DNA of 64,000 nucleotides from an uncultured Clostridia bacterium (GTDB lineage Bacteria; Bacillota; Clostridia; Oscillospirales; Ruminococcaceae). A program made the position numbers and the translations under genes. The stretch lies in contig CANQOC010000007.1 in assembly GCA_947625375.1 (NCBI GenBank), forward strand, positions 1 through 64,000, read 5' to 3'. Below are positions 51,924 through 62,480 of the stretch, in pieces (the first letter of the stretch is position 1; the number at the start of each line of letters is the position of its first letter). Below the pieces are notes generated by a model that was not told where the DNA came from, searched no databases, and was given only the letters and a program-made list of their open reading frames with translations.

Positions 51924-53057
51924 ATGGCCGAAAAGATAAGGATAGCGGTGCTTGTCTCCGGAGGGGGCACCAATTTGCAGGCGCTGATTGACGCCGAAGA
52001 CTCCGGAATTCTGGTCAGCGGCGAAATCGTCTGCGTCATATCCTCGAAGCCGGGGGCATATGCCCTTGAACGCGCCAAGAACGCCGGAATAAAGGCGGTC
52101 ACGGTCTCGCGGAAGGACTCGGGGAGCCTTGAAGCCTTCGAGGCGGGAATCATCAGGGAGCTCGAGGAATGTCGCGCCGAGGTGATTATCCTTGCGGGGT
52201 TCATGTCGATACTGTCCGAGGACTTTACGCGGAGATATTCAAACAGGATAATTAACGTCCACCCGGCGCTTATCCCCTCTTTCTGCGGAAAGGGGTATTA
52301 CGGACTTCATGTCCACGAGGAGGCGCTCAAAAAGGGCGTAAAGGTCTCGGGCGCGACGGTCCACCTTGTGAACGAAATCTGTGACGGCGGCGAAATCCTC
52401 GCGCAGAAGGCGGTACAGGTCCGCGACGGCGACACCCCCGAGACCCTACAGAAAAGAATCATGGAACAGGCGGAGTGGAAGCTTCTGCCCGAGGCGGCCG
52501 AAAAGCTCTGCCGCCGGCTTTTAAAGACCAAGCTCCCCGAGCCGCCCGACGTGACCCTTGAAAAGTGGGAGATGTCGGACGCCGCCGTCCTTGCGGAAAT
52601 TGTCGGAAAGATTGACAGAAAATATCTTTCCGACCGCTTGCCCAATCCGTATACCGAAAAGGACGCCGAATGGTTCATTGCCGAAATGGCGCAGAAGGGC
52701 GAAGCAGAAAAGACGGGTGTATTCTCAAAAATCACCGTCGGCGGAAAGGCGGTCGGGAACATCTCGGTCGAAAAGCTCGGCGGCATCGGACAGAAGACCG
52801 CGGTCATCGGCTATTTCCTCATACCGGAATATTACGGCCGGGGGATTATGTCGGCGGCGGTAAAGAAAATCTGTGCCGAAGCGTTTGAAAAGCTTGATAT
52901 ACAGCGAATCGAGGGGACGCCCTTTGAGCCGAATATCGCGAGCCGAAGGGTGCTCGAAAAGGCGGGGTTCGAGCTCGAGGGAGTCCTGAGAGACGCATTT
53001 TATAAGAACGGAAAGCTTTATAACAAATACATCTACGGACTGACAAAAGGAGATTAA
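51924..53057 (+). CDS. purN: GAR formyltransferase fused to a GNAT acetyltransferase
   Basis: 377 residues against about 200 for normal PurN. Residues 1-205 are a full PurN: VLVSGGGTNLQALID, INVHPALIPSF with the catalytic Asn and His, and HLVNEICDGGEILAQ with the Asp. Residues about 208-377 form a RimJ/RimL-like GNAT domain with the acetyl-CoA loop IPEYYGRGIMSAAV and NIASRRVLEKAGFELEGVLRDA. The reading frame is continuous across the join. The acetyl acceptor is unknown. Confidence 0.92.
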   Translation: MAEKIRIAVLVSGGGTNLQALIDAEDSGILVSGEIVCVISSKPGAYALERAKNAGIKAVTVSRKDSGSLEAFEAGIIRELEECRAEVIILAGFMSILSEDFTRRYSNRIINVHPALIPSFCGKGYYGLHVHEEALKKGVKVSGATVHLVNEICDGGEILAQKAVQVRDGDTPETLQKRIMEQAEWKLLPEAAEKLCRRLLKTKLPEPPDVTLEKWEMSDAAVLAEIVGKIDRKYLSDRLPNPYTEKDAEWFIAEMAQKGEAEKTGVFSKITVGGKAVGNISVEKLGGIGQKTAVIGYFLIPEYYGRGIMSAAVKKICAEAFEKLDIQRIEGTPFEPNIASRRVLEKAGFELEGVLRDAFYKNGKLYNKYIYGLTKGD

Positions 53058-53058
53058 A

Positions 53059-53775
53059 ATGGACATCTATAAGATTAACACCATTAAGGAACTTACCCGC
53101 GACCCCTATGTCGGCCGCGGAATCATCGCCGGACTTTCCGAGGACGGAAAGAGCGCCGTTGCCGCGTATTTCATCATGGGAAGAAGCGCGAACAGCCGCA
53201 ACCGCGTTTTCGCGGAGCATGACGGGGCGGTCTTCACCGAACCCTTCGACGCGTCGAAGGTCGAGGACCCGAGCCTTATCATCTATGCCGCGCTGAGAAC
53301 GGTCGGAAAAAAGCTTATCGTCACCAACGGCGACCAGACCGACACCGTCGTCGACGGAATACGGCTCGGCTCCGACTTTTCGGGAGCTCTGAGGACCCGC
53401 GAATTCGAGCCGGACGCCCCGAATCTCACGCCGAGAATATCCTGTGAGCTCGATTTTTCCGACGGCTTCGGGTATAAGATGTCGATATTAAAGAGCGAGG
53501 ACGCCGCGGGCTCGGCCTGTGCAAGATATACCTTTGAATACTCGCCGATTGCCGGTCTCGGGCACTTTATTCACACCTATGTCGGCGACGGCAATCCCCT
53601 CCCGACGTTTCAGGGCGAGCCGGAAAGGGTTGTGATTCCGAATTCGGCCGACGCCTTTGCCGACGACATCTGGACTAATCTCAACGACGACAACAAGATT
53701 TCGCTTCTTGTGCGCTATACCGACCTCGAAACCGGCGCGGTCACACAGAAAATCATCAATAAATACACCAAATAA
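53059..53775 (+). CDS. purO: IMP cyclohydrolase, PurO type
   Basis: 238 residues. It matches the archaeal-type IMP cyclohydrolase family: N-terminal YVGRGIIAGLSEDGKSAVAAYFIMGRS, then VTNGDQTDTV and YEYSPIAG-like residues (FEYSPIAGLGHFIHTY). It makes IMP from FAICAR, the last step. The next gene encodes only the other half of PurH, so this gene supplies the missing activity. AAAGGAG precedes the ATG. Confidence 0.88.
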   Translation: MDIYKINTIKELTRDPYVGRGIIAGLSEDGKSAVAAYFIMGRSANSRNRVFAEHDGAVFTEPFDASKVEDPSLIIYAALRTVGKKLIVTNGDQTDTVVDGIRLGSDFSGALRTREFEPDAPNLTPRISCELDFSDGFGYKMSILKSEDAAGSACARYTFEYSPIAGLGHFIHTYVGDGNPLPTFQGEPERVVIPNSADAFADDIWTNLNDDNKISLLVRYTDLETGAVTQKIINKYTK

Positions 53776-53798
53776 TAAAACAAAAAGGAGAGAGCACT

Positions 53799-54986
53799 AT
53801 GTCAAAAGAAGTCCTTCTAAAATACGGCTGCAACCCGAATCAGAAGCCGTCGCGAGTCTATATGGACAACGGCGCAGAGCTTCCGTTCGAGATTTTAAAC
53901 GGCAAGCCGGGGTATATCAACCTTCTTGACGCGTTCAACTCGTGGCAGCTCGTCAAGGAGCTTAAAGAAGCGCTCGGCCTTCCCGCCGTCACCAGCTTCA
54001 AGCACGTCAGTCCGACCTCGGCGGCGGTCGGAATCCCGCTTCCCGAAAAGCTTAAGAAAGCCTGCTTCGTCGACGACATCGACGGACTCGACGACTCCCC
54101 TCTTGCGTGCGCATATGCAAGGGCAAGGGGCACCGACAGAATGTGCTCCTTCGGCGACTGGGTCGCGCTTTCGGACGAGTGCGACGTCACGACCGCGCTG
54201 ATGCTCAAGCGCGAGGTCTCGGACGGCATCATCGCGCCGGCATATTCCCCCGAGGCGCTCGAAATCCTTAAGACAAAGAAAAAGGGCGGGTACACAATAT
54301 TAAAGATTGATGCGGACTATGTCCCCGACCCGATTGAGCGGAAACAGGTTTTCGGGATTACCTTTGAACAGGGCCGGAACAACTTCAAAATCGACCGCGA
54401 GCTTTTAAACAACATCGTCACCAAGAACAAGGACCTCCCCGACAGCGCCGCCCGCGACCTTATCATTTCGCTGATTACGCTTAAGTACACTCAGTCGAAC
54501 TCGGTCTGCTACGCATATGACGGGCAGGCGATTGGCGTCGGCGCGGGTCAGCAGTCGAGGATTCACTGCACCCGCCTCGCGGGCACAAAGGCGGACACTT
54601 GGTTCCTAAGACAGCACGAAAAGGTCCTTTCGCTGCCGTTCAAGCCGGAAATCAAGCGCCCCGACCGCGACAACGTCATCGACGGATACATCAACAAGAA
54701 CGAAGAGGACGTTTGTGCCGACGGCATCTGGCAGAACTATTTCACCGTCCGTCCCGAGCCGCTGACCGACGCCGAAGCGAGGGCATATCTCGACTCAATC
54801 ACCGGCGTTTCGCTCGGGTCAGACGCTTTCTTCCCGTTCGGGGACAACATTGAGCGCGCAAAGCGCTCGGGCGTAAGCTATGTCGCCGAGCCGGGCGGCT
54901 CGATTCGCGACGACGCGGTCATCGAAACCGCCGACAAATACGATATGGTCATGTCGTTCACCGGCATGAGGCTCTTCCATCACTGA
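53799..54986 (+). CDS. purH: AICAR formyltransferase without cyclohydrolase domain
   Basis: 395 residues, corresponding to the transformylase part of PurH. The usual N-terminal cyclohydrolase domain (about 200 residues) is absent. [16 protein letters not shown] at the start and [14 protein letters not shown], with the catalytic Lys-His pair, are present; [18 protein letters not shown] and [15 protein letters not shown] ([16 protein letters not shown]) follow. It transfers formyl from 10-formyl-THF to AICAR (ZMP), the ligand pool sensed by the riboswitch. Confidence 0.93.
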   Translation: MSKEVLLKYGCNPNQKPSRVYMDNGAELPFEILNGKPGYINLLDAFNSWQLVKELKEALGLPAVTSFKHVSPTSAAVGIPLPEKLKKACFVDDIDGLDDSPLACAYARARGTDRMCSFGDWVALSDECDVTTALMLKREVSDGIIAPAYSPEALEILKTKKKGGYTILKIDADYVPDPIERKQVFGITFEQGRNNFKIDRELLNNIVTKNKDLPDSAARDLIISLITLKYTQSNSVCYAYDGQAIGVGAGQQSRIHCTRLAGTKADTWFLRQHEKVLSLPFKPEIKRPDRDNVIDGYINKNEEDVCADGIWQNYFTVRPEPLTDAEARAYLDSITGVSLGSDAFFPFGDNIERAKRSGVSYVAEPGGSIRDDAVIETADKYDMVMSFTGMRLFHH

Positions 54987-55003
54987 TTTACGGAGGTATT
55001 CTT

Positions 55004-56248
55004 ATGGACTTTAAGGAACTGATGCAATACGACAGCGAGGTTTACGAGGCAACCGCGCGGGAGCTCTCCCGCCAGCAGCACAATATTGAGCTGATTGCCT
55101 CCGAAAACATCGTCTCAAAGGGCGTGCTCCTTGCCGCCGGAACCGTTCTCACAAACAAATATGCCGAGGGATATCCCGCGCACCGCTACTACGGCGGCTG
55201 TCAGTATGTCGACGAGGTCGAGGAGCTTGCCCGCCAGCGCGCGTGTCAGCTTTTCGGCGCAGAGCACGCCAACGTACAGCCTCACAGCGGCGCTTCGGCG
55301 AACCTTGCGGTATTCTTCGCGCTCCTGCAGCCGGGGGACACCGTCCTCTCGATGAGCCTTGCTCACGGCGGACATCTTTCACACGGCTCGCCGGTGAACA
55401 TCTCGGGAAAATACTTTAAAATCGTCCCCTACGGCGTAAGCGCCGAGACCGGAAGAATCGACTACGACGAGGTCGAAAGGCTCGCCTTTGAGCATAAGCC
55501 GAAGCTTATCCTCGCCGGCGCGTCGGCATATCCGAGGGAAATCGACTTCAAGCGCTTCGCCGAAATCGCGAAGAAGGTCGGCGCGTACCTTATGGTCGAC
55601 ATGGCGCACATCGCGGGACTTGTCGCCGCGGGCCTCCACCAGAACCCGGTACCCTATGCCGACGTCGTCACCACCACCACGCACAAGACGCTCAGAGGTC
55701 CGAGGGGCGGAATGATTCTCTGCAAGGAGGAATACGCAAAGGCGATTGACAAAGCCATCTTCCCCGGGATTCAGGGCGGCCCGCTTATGCACATCATCGC
55801 GGCAAAGGCGGTCGCGTTCAAAGAGGCGCTTCAGCCGGAATTCATGCTCTATCAGCAGCAGATTGTGCGCAACGCGGCAAAGCTCGCCGAAGGACTTAAG
55901 TCCCGCGGGTTCAACCTTGTCTCGGGCGGCACCGATAACCACCTTATGCTCATCGACCTCCAGAATTTCGGCATCACCGGAAAGCAGTATGAGCACAATC
56001 TGGACGAAGTGCACATCACCGCAAACAAGAACGCAGTCCCTAATGACCCGCAGAGTCCGTTCATCACCAGCGGCCTGAGAATCGGCACCCCGGCGGTCAC
56101 CTCGCGCGGCTTTAAGGAGCCCGAGATGGAAAAGATTGCCGGCTGGCTCTATGACACCGTCACCGACTTCGAGGGCACAAGGGAGCGGGTCAGCGAAGAA
56201 GTGCAGCAGCTTTGCGCGCAGTTCCCGATATACGGCGACTGCTGCTGA
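55004..56248 (+). CDS. glyA: Serine hydroxymethyltransferase
   Basis: 414 residues. The PLP Lys is in [30 protein letters not shown] and [14 protein letters not shown] are family blocks. It makes glycine and 5,10-methylene-THF from serine. Its place inside the purine operon supplies glycine for PurD and one-carbon units for PurN and PurH. Confidence 0.97.
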   Translation: MDFKELMQYDSEVYEATARELSRQQHNIELIASENIVSKGVLLAAGTVLTNKYAEGYPAHRYYGGCQYVDEVEELARQRACQLFGAEHANVQPHSGASANLAVFFALLQPGDTVLSMSLAHGGHLSHGSPVNISGKYFKIVPYGVSAETGRIDYDEVERLAFEHKPKLILAGASAYPREIDFKRFAEIAKKVGAYLMVDMAHIAGLVAAGLHQNPVPYADVVTTTTHKTLRGPRGGMILCKEEYAKAIDKAIFPGIQGGPLMHIIAAKAVAFKEALQPEFMLYQQQIVRNAAKLAEGLKSRGFNLVSGGTDNHLMLIDLQNFGITGKQYEHNLDEVHITANKNAVPNDPQSPFITSGLRIGTPAVTSRGFKEPEMEKIAGWLYDTVTDFEGTRERVSEEVQQLCAQFPIYGDCC

Positions 56249-56272
56249 AAATAAGATATAGGAGCGACTGAC

Positions 56273-57544
56273 ATGAATATTTTGGTCGTTGGCGGCGGTG
56301 GCCGCGAACACGCTATCATTAAAAAGCTTCGGGAAAACCCGACCGTCGAAAGGATTTTCTGCCTTCCCGGAAACGGCGGAATCGCCCGCGACGCCGAGTG
56401 CTTTGCGATTTCCTCGACCGACATTCCCGCAATCGTCGAATTCGCGAAGACCCACCCCGTCGACTATGCCGTTGTGGCACAGGACGACCCGCTGGTGCTC
56501 GGCTGTGTCGACGAGCTTAACTCAATCGGAATCCCCTGCTTCGGTCCCGACAAAAAGGCCGCAATCATCGAGGGGTCAAAGGTCTTCTCGAAGAATTTCA
56601 TGAAGAAATACAACATTCCGACCGCCGAATACGAGGTCTTCGACGACCCCGAAAAGGCGCTTGAATACCTTAAGACTGCGAGGATTCCGACCGTCGTAAA
56701 GGCCGACGGTCCCGCGCTCGGAAAGGGCGCCCTTGTCTGCATGACCCGGGACGACGCTTTCTGTGCCGTCCGCGAGATTATGGAGGACAAAAAGTTCGGC
56801 GCAAGCGGCGACAGAATCGTCATCGAGGAATACATGACCGGTCCCGAGGTGACCGTTCTCTCGTTCACCGACGGCGAAACGGTCGTCCCGATGGTGTCGT
56901 CGACCGACCATAAGCGCGCCCTCACCGGCGACCTCGGTCTCAACACCGGCGGAATGGGCACCGTCGCCCCGAGTCCTTATTATACGAAAGAGGCCGAAAA
57001 GCTTGCGCTCGAAAGGATTATCCTCCCGACGGTCGCGGCGATGAAGGCCGAGGGGCGGCCTTTTAAGGGGTGCCTCTATTTCGGTCTGATGATAACCGCC
57101 GACGGCCCGAAGGTAATCGAATATAACTGCCGCTTCGGCGACCCGGAGACACAGGTCGTGCTCCCGCTTTTAAAGTCCGACCTCCTCGAAATAATGCTCG
57201 CGACGACCAACGGAACGCTCGGGGACACAAGGGTCGAGTTCTCGGACGGCGCGGCATGCTGCGTTATCATGGCGTCGAAGGGATATCCCGAAAAATATGA
57301 AAAAGGGTTTGTGATAACCGTCCCCGACGAGCTTTGGGACAGCGTTTACATCGCCGGGGCCGCCCTCGACAACGGGCGCTTAAAGACCTCGGGCGGACGC
57401 GTTCTCGGCGCGGTTGCCGTCGAGGATAACCTTAGAAAAGCGGTTGACAGCGCGTACGAAAAAGTTAAGATGATTCACTTTGAGAACGCTTATTACAGGA
57501 CAGATATCGGCAAAAAAGCGCTTGCGGCGCAAAATGAGGTGTAA
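56273..57544 (+). CDS. purD: Phosphoribosylamine-glycine ligase
   Basis: 423 residues, ATP-grasp enzyme. ILVVGGGGREHAI at the N-terminus, VVKADGPALGKGALV in the ATP site and CLYFGLMITADGPKVIEYNCRFGDPETQ near the metal site (only part quoted as signature: EYNCRFGDPE). AGGAGC precedes the ATG. Confidence 0.96.
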   Translation: MNILVVGGGGREHAIIKKLRENPTVERIFCLPGNGGIARDAECFAISSTDIPAIVEFAKTHPVDYAVVAQDDPLVLGCVDELNSIGIPCFGPDKKAAIIEGSKVFSKNFMKKYNIPTAEYEVFDDPEKALEYLKTARIPTVVKADGPALGKGALVCMTRDDAFCAVREIMEDKKFGASGDRIVIEEYMTGPEVTVLSFTDGETVVPMVSSTDHKRALTGDLGLNTGGMGTVAPSPYYTKEAEKLALERIILPTVAAMKAEGRPFKGCLYFGLMITADGPKVIEYNCRFGDPETQVVLPLLKSDLLEIMLATTNGTLGDTRVEFSDGAACCVIMASKGYPEKYEKGFVITVPDELWDSVYIAGAALDNGRLKTSGGRVLGAVAVEDNLRKAVDSAYEKVKMIHFENAYYRTDIGKKALAAQNEV

Positions 57545-57546
57545 AA

Positions 57547-60500
57547 ATGGTATACAGAATATTCGTCGAAAAAAAACCGGAGCTTGCCAACGAGGCAAAG
57601 TCGCTTTTTTCGGACATCAGGAACCTTTTGCTCATCGACAGCGTCGAAAGCGTCAGGATTCTGAACCGCTATGACGCGGAAAACATCACCCGCGAGCTTT
57701 TTGACTATTCGGTGAAAAACGTATTTTCGGAGCCTCAGCTCGACGTCGCAACCGAAACCCTCTCGGCCGACGGCGCGACCGTCTTCGCGGTGGAGTATCT
57801 CCCGGGACAGTTCGACCAGAGGGCCGACTCCGCCGCCCAGTGCATACAGATTATATCGCAGGGCGAGCGCCCGCTTATCCGCTCCGCAAAGGTGTACTGC
57901 CTCTACGGGAAGATTTCGGAGACCGAGCTTTCGGAGATTAAAAAATACGTCATCAACCCGGTCGAGGCGCGCGAGGCGTCGCTCGAAAAGCCGGATACGC
58001 TCGTCGTCAAATACGTCATTCCGACCGAGGTCAGGACGCTCGACGGCTTTATCGACCTCGACAGGGCGGGTCTTGAAAAATTCGTCGCCGACTACAGCCT
58101 TGCGATGGACGCCGACGACATCGAGTTCTGTCAGAAGTATTTCCGCTCGGAACACCGCGACCCGACCGTCACCGAAATCCGCATGATTGACACATATTGG
58201 TCCGACCACTGCCGTCACACCACATTCCTGACAATAATCGACGGAGTTAAGTTCGACGACCCGCTTTTACAGAGCGCGTATGACGAATACCTGAGGGTCA
58301 GGGAAGAAATCAGCACAAAGAAGCCGATTTGTCTTATGGACCTCGCGACCGTCGCGGTAAAATATCTCAAAAAACAGGGGAAGCTCCCGAAGCTCGACGA
58401 GTCGGAGGAAATCAACGCCTGTACCGTCAAAATCGAAATCGAGGCGGACGGCAAAAAAGAGCCTTGGCTTCTCCTCTTCAAGAACGAGACGCACAATCAC
58501 CCGACCGAAATCGAGCCGTTCGGCGGAGCGGCGACATGTATCGGCGGGGCAATCCGCGACCCGCTTTCGGGGCGGAGCTATGTTTACGGCGCGATGAGAG
58601 TCACCGGCGCCGCCGACCCGACGGTCCCCGTCTCGGAGACAATTCAGGGAAAGCTGCCCCAGCGAAAGCTTGTCACGACCGCCGCCGCGGGATATTCTTC
58701 ATACGGCAACCAAATCGGGCTTGCGACCGGAATCGTCGACGAGCTTTATCACCCGGGATATGCCGCAAAGAGGCTTGAAATCGGCGCGGTCATCGCCGCA
58801 ACACCCCAGGAGAACGTCAGGCGCGAGGTTCCCGCTCCCGGCGACGTCGTAATCCTCCTCGGCGGTTCGACCGGACGCGACGGAATCGGCGGCGCGACGG
58901 GGTCGTCGAAGGCCCATAACGCGCACTCGGTCGAGACCTGCGGCGCGGAGGTCCAGAAGGGAAATGCACCCGAAGAGAGAAAGCTTCAGAGGCTGTTCCG
59001 CAGCGCCGAGGCCTCCCGCCTTATAAAGCGCTGCAACGACTTCGGCGCGGGCGGCGTCTCGGTCGCCATCGGCGAGCTTGCCGACGGACTTGTCATCGAC
59101 CTCAACGCCGTGCCGAAGAAATATGACGGCCTCGACGGCACCGAGCTCGCCATCAGCGAGTCGCAGGAGAGAATGGCGGTTGTCGTCGACCCGAAGGACG
59201 TCGCGAGGTTCCTTGAAATCGCGAAGAGCGAGAATTTGCAGGCATGCCCCGTCGCGGTCGTACAGGACGACCCGAGGCTGGTCATGAACTGGAACGGAAA
59301 GAAAATCGTCGACCTCTCCCGCGAATTCCTCAACTCGAACGGCGCGGAAAAGCACATTACCGCCGCCCCCGCCGCTCCGCATCTCATCAAAAAACCGATT
59401 CTCGGAAGCTTCTCCGAGAACATGAAAAAGCTCGCCGGCGACCTTAACATATGTTCAAAGAGGGGTCTCTCCGAGCGCTTTGACTCGACAATCGGCGCCG
59501 GAACCGTCCTTATGCCGTTCGGCGGAAAGAATCAGCTCACGCCGATACAGGCGATGGTTCAGCTCATCTCGGTCGAGAAGAAGCACACCGACGACTGCTC
59601 GTTCATGGCTTGGGGATACGACCCCTACCTCACCGAGCAGAGTCCCTATCACGGCGCATACAGCGCGGTCGTCGAGTCGGTGTCGAAGCTTATTGCCACC
59701 GGCGCTGACTTCAACGACGTCTACCTCACCTTCCAGGAATACTTCGAGCGCCCGGGCAGCGACCCGAAGCGCTGGGGCAAACCGCTATCCGCCCTCCTCG
59801 GCGCGTTCAGGGCACAGCTTGAGCTCGGAATCGGCGCCATCGGCGGCAAGGACTCGATGAGCGGAAGCTTCGAGAACCTCGACGTTCCGCCGACGCTCGT
59901 AAGCTTTGCGGTGACGACCGGCAAGACCGCCGACGTCGTCTCCCCCGAATTCAAGGCGGGAGGTCACCGCGTCGCCCTGATTGCCCCCGAGTACGACGAA
60001 AACGGTCTCCCGAAGACCGATTCCCTCTTGGCGGTCTATGACAGGGTCACCTCGCTGCTCCGCTCGGGAAAAGCCGTCGCGGCGTATACCCCCTGCATGG
60101 GCGGCATCGCTGAGGCAGTCCTTAAAATGTCAATCGGAAACGGCATCGGCTTTGAATACGCCGACGTCACGCCCGAGTTCATCTTCGACCGCCGCACCGG
60201 CGCGTTCATCGTCGAGACGGCCGACGAAGCCGTCGGCACAACCGTCGGATATACGACCGACGAACCGATTATAAGCTATAAGTCCGAAAAGCTCCCGCTC
60301 GGCGAGCTGTTAAAGATTTATGAGGACAGGCTCGAGGGCGTCTACAGCTGCAACATCGAACAGGGCGGAAAGGATATCCCGAACATCAGCTTCGACGGCA
60401 GAAGCCGCAAGTCCCCCGCCGTTAAGACCGCGCGTCCGAAGGTCCTTATCCCCGCGTTCCCGGGCACCAACTGTGAATACGACACCGCAAAGGCGATGCG

Positions 60501-61230
60501 CGACGCGGGCGCCGACCCCGAAATCGCCGTCATCAAAAACCTCTCCTCGGCTGACATCGCCGAGAGCGTCGAAAAATTCGCCGAAAGCCTCAGAACCGCG
60601 CAGATGGTGTTTATCCCCGGCGGCTTCTCGGGCGGCGACGAGCCGGACGGCTCGGCCAAGTTCATCTGTGCGTTCTTCCGCAACCGCGATATCCGCGACG
60701 GCGTCACCGAGCTGCTCAATAAGCGCGACGGACTCATCGGCGGAATATGCAACGGGTTCCAGGCGCTTGTGAAGCTCGGTCTTGTGACCTTTGGGGAAAT
60801 CCGCGACGCCGACCCCGAATTCCCGACGCTCACCTTCAACACCATCTCCCGCCACCAGTCGCGGATTGTGAGGACGCGGATTGCGTCGAACAAGTCGCCG
60901 TGGCTCAAAAACGTCAACGTCGGAGACATCATCAGCGTCCCGATTTCACACGGCGAGGGAAAATTCATCGCCTCGGAGGAAATGATTAAAAAGCTCATCG
61001 AGAACGGACAGGTTGCGACGCAGTACGTCGACCTTGACGGCAACGCCACCTCGGACGTTCACTTCAACCCGAACGGCTCGGCATACGCCATCGAGGGAAT
61101 CACCTCGCCCGACGGCCGCGTCTTCGGCAAGATGGGGCACTCGGAGCGCTTTGCGAACGGTCTTTATAAAAACGTCCCCGGAAACTATGACATCGGAATG
61201 TTCCGGGCGGCGGTCGAATATTTCAGGTAA
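57547..61230 (+). CDS. purL: Phosphoribosylformylglycinamidine synthase, single-chain
   Basis: 1227 residues: the long PurL holding linker, synthetase and glutaminase in one chain. HNHPTEIEPFGGAATCIGG marks the first synthetase half. The C-terminal class I amidotransferase has FPGTNCEYD, the nucleophile Cys1068 in GGICNGFQAL, and SHGEGKF for the His. Many Bacillota use separate PurS, PurQ and a short PurL, so the one-chain form is worth noting. It starts two bases after purD and ends the operon. Confidence 0.96.
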   Translation: MVYRIFVEKKPELANEAKSLFSDIRNLLLIDSVESVRILNRYDAENITRELFDYSVKNVFSEPQLDVATETLSADGATVFAVEYLPGQFDQRADSAAQCIQIISQGERPLIRSAKVYCLYGKISETELSEIKKYVINPVEAREASLEKPDTLVVKYVIPTEVRTLDGFIDLDRAGLEKFVADYSLAMDADDIEFCQKYFRSEHRDPTVTEIRMIDTYWSDHCRHTTFLTIIDGVKFDDPLLQSAYDEYLRVREEISTKKPICLMDLATVAVKYLKKQGKLPKLDESEEINACTVKIEIEADGKKEPWLLLFKNETHNHPTEIEPFGGAATCIGGAIRDPLSGRSYVYGAMRVTGAADPTVPVSETIQGKLPQRKLVTTAAAGYSSYGNQIGLATGIVDELYHPGYAAKRLEIGAVIAATPQENVRREVPAPGDVVILLGGSTGRDGIGGATGSSKAHNAHSVETCGAEVQKGNAPEERKLQRLFRSAEASRLIKRCNDFGAGGVSVAIGELADGLVIDLNAVPKKYDGLDGTELAISESQERMAVVVDPKDVARFLEIAKSENLQACPVAVVQDDPRLVMNWNGKKIVDLSREFLNSNGAEKHITAAPAAPHLIKKPILGSFSENMKKLAGDLNICSKRGLSERFDSTIGAGTVLMPFGGKNQLTPIQAMVQLISVEKKHTDDCSFMAWGYDPYLTEQSPYHGAYSAVVESVSKLIATGADFNDVYLTFQEYFERPGSDPKRWGKPLSALLGAFRAQLELGIGAIGGKDSMSGSFENLDVPPTLVSFAVTTGKTADVVSPEFKAGGHRVALIAPEYDENGLPKTDSLLAVYDRVTSLLRSGKAVAAYTPCMGGIAEAVLKMSIGNGIGFEYADVTPEFIFDRRTGAFIVETADEAVGTTVGYTTDEPIISYKSEKLPLGELLKIYEDRLEGVYSCNIEQGGKDIPNISFDGRSRKSPAVKTARPKVLIPAFPGTNCEYDTAKAMRDAGADPEIAVIKNLSSADIAESVEKFAESLRTAQMVFIPGGFSGGDEPDGSAKFICAFFRNRDIRDGVTELLNKRDGLIGGICNGFQALVKLGLVTFGEIRDADPEFPTLTFNTISRHQSRIVRTRIASNKSPWLKNVNVGDIISVPISHGEGKFIASEEMIKKLIENGQVATQYVDLDGNATSDVHFNPNGSAYAIEGITSPDGRVFGKMGHSERFANGLYKNVPGNYDIGMFRAAVEYFR

Positions 61231-61242
61231 ATTTTATGAAAA

Positions 61243-61280
61243 ACAGATGCGCGGGGCGTGTCCTTGTGCATCTGTTTTGT
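61243..61280 (+). terminator. Terminator of the purine operon
   Basis: Stem ACAGATGC (61243-61250) / GCATCTGT (61268-61275) extended by an inner GC-rich part, then TTTGT. Confidence 0.78.
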
Positions 61281-61317
61281 AAGGTTATACAAAGTTTTTT
61301 AAATCGCGGATATCCGC

Positions 61318-61346
61318 TTGACTTTATCCTGCTACTATGATATCAT
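61318..61346 (+). promoter_or_regulatory. Promoter of the his genes
   Basis: -35 TTGACT (61318-61323), 17-base spacer, -10 TATCAT (61341-61346). No T-box or his leader peptide is visible in the 45-base leader. Confidence 0.65.
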
Positions 61347-61390
61347 AATACCACGACGCATTAACACACTAAAGCTATCGGAGTGATAAA

Positions 61391-62479
61391 ATGAACTACG
61401 CACAAAACCGGCTTCACGAAAAGCTGAGGACGGTATTCGAGACGGCGGGTTATCGCCGGTATAAGATGTCGAAATTCGAGGAATACGACCTATACGCCAA
61501 AAACAAGGACTTTTTGGTGTCCGAAAACGTCCTGACGTTCACCGACCTCGACGGGCGGCTTATGGCGCTAAAGCCCGACGTGACGCTGTCGATTGTGAAG
61601 AACAGCGCTGCCGAAGGCGTCGAAAAGGTCTATTACCACGAAAACGTCTACCGCGCGTCGAACGGAAGCCTTGGGTTCAGGGAAATCGCACAGGCGGGTC
61701 TCGAGTGCATCGGCGACGTCGACGAATACTGTGTCTGCGAGGTCCTCGGACTTGCCGCGAAGAGCCTTTCGGCAATCAGCGACAGCCACGAGCTCGACGT
61801 CTCGCACCTCGGAATCCTCTGCGAGCTGACCGACCGCGCGGGACTCGACGCCGGCGCAAAAAAAGAGCTTCTCCGCCTCTTCGGCGAAAAGAACACCGGC
61901 GAGCTTAAAAAGCTTTTGGAGCGCGAATCGGTCGCGGTGGACTGTGCCGAGCGGCTTATAAAGCTTTCGCAGCTCGACGCCGACACAAAGGACGCCGCCA
62001 AGGTCCTCCGCCCGCTTCTTTCGGGATATGTCTCGGAGGACGCGCTCGAGCTGTTCCTGTCGACATGCGACTTCCTGGGCGAAGAGTTCCCCGGCTCGGT
62101 TCGGGTCGACTTTTCGGCCGTCGGCGACATCGGATACTACAGCGGCATCTATTTTGTCGGATATGTCGGCGGGGTGCCGTCGGGAGTATTAAGCGGAGGG
62201 CAGTACGGCGGACTTATGAAAAAGCTCGGCAAGCCCTCGCGCGCAATCGGTTTTGCAATCTGTCTCGACCTCGTCGACCCGCTTTTCAGCAAGGCCGAGG
62301 CCTTCGACGCCGACGTCCTTTTGGTCTATCACGACGCCGACGCAAAGACGGTCTATAAAATCGCCTCAAAGCTTTCGGGCGGTAAAAGGAGCGTACTTTC
62401 GCTGAGGGAGGCGCCCGAGGGAATGAGGTTCGGTGAGGTATATAATATCGTCGGAGGTGAAGCGGTCCGTGAACGGTGA
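61391..62479 (+). CDS. hisZ: ATP phosphoribosyltransferase regulatory subunit
   Basis: 362 residues, a HisRS-like protein without aminoacylation role. Motif 2-like VYYHENVYRASNGSLGFREIAQAGLE (core FREIAQAGLE) and GYYSGIYFVGYV with SGGQYGGLMKKLG near the end. It partners the short HisG and gives feedback inhibition by histidine. hisG begins two bases after its stop. Confidence 0.9.
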   Translation: MNYAQNRLHEKLRTVFETAGYRRYKMSKFEEYDLYAKNKDFLVSENVLTFTDLDGRLMALKPDVTLSIVKNSAAEGVEKVYYHENVYRASNGSLGFREIAQAGLECIGDVDEYCVCEVLGLAAKSLSAISDSHELDVSHLGILCELTDRAGLDAGAKKELLRLFGEKNTGELKKLLERESVAVDCAERLIKLSQLDADTKDAAKVLRPLLSGYVSEDALELFLSTCDFLGEEFPGSVRVDFSAVGDIGYYSGIYFVGYVGGVPSGVLSGGQYGGLMKKLGKPSRAIGFAICLDLVDPLFSKAEAFDADVLLVYHDADAKTVYKIASKLSGGKRSVLSLREAPEGMRFGEVYNIVGGEAVRER

Positions 62480-62480
62480 C

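Noticed and set aside
55379..56455. 358-codon minus-strand frame over glyA and purD
   Set aside because: It lies wholly across two well-supported genes and resembles no family; the GC-rich third codon positions make such shadows common here.
61347..61390. T-box or histidine leader peptide ahead of hisZ
   Set aside because: The leader is too short and has no run of His codons or T-box sequence.
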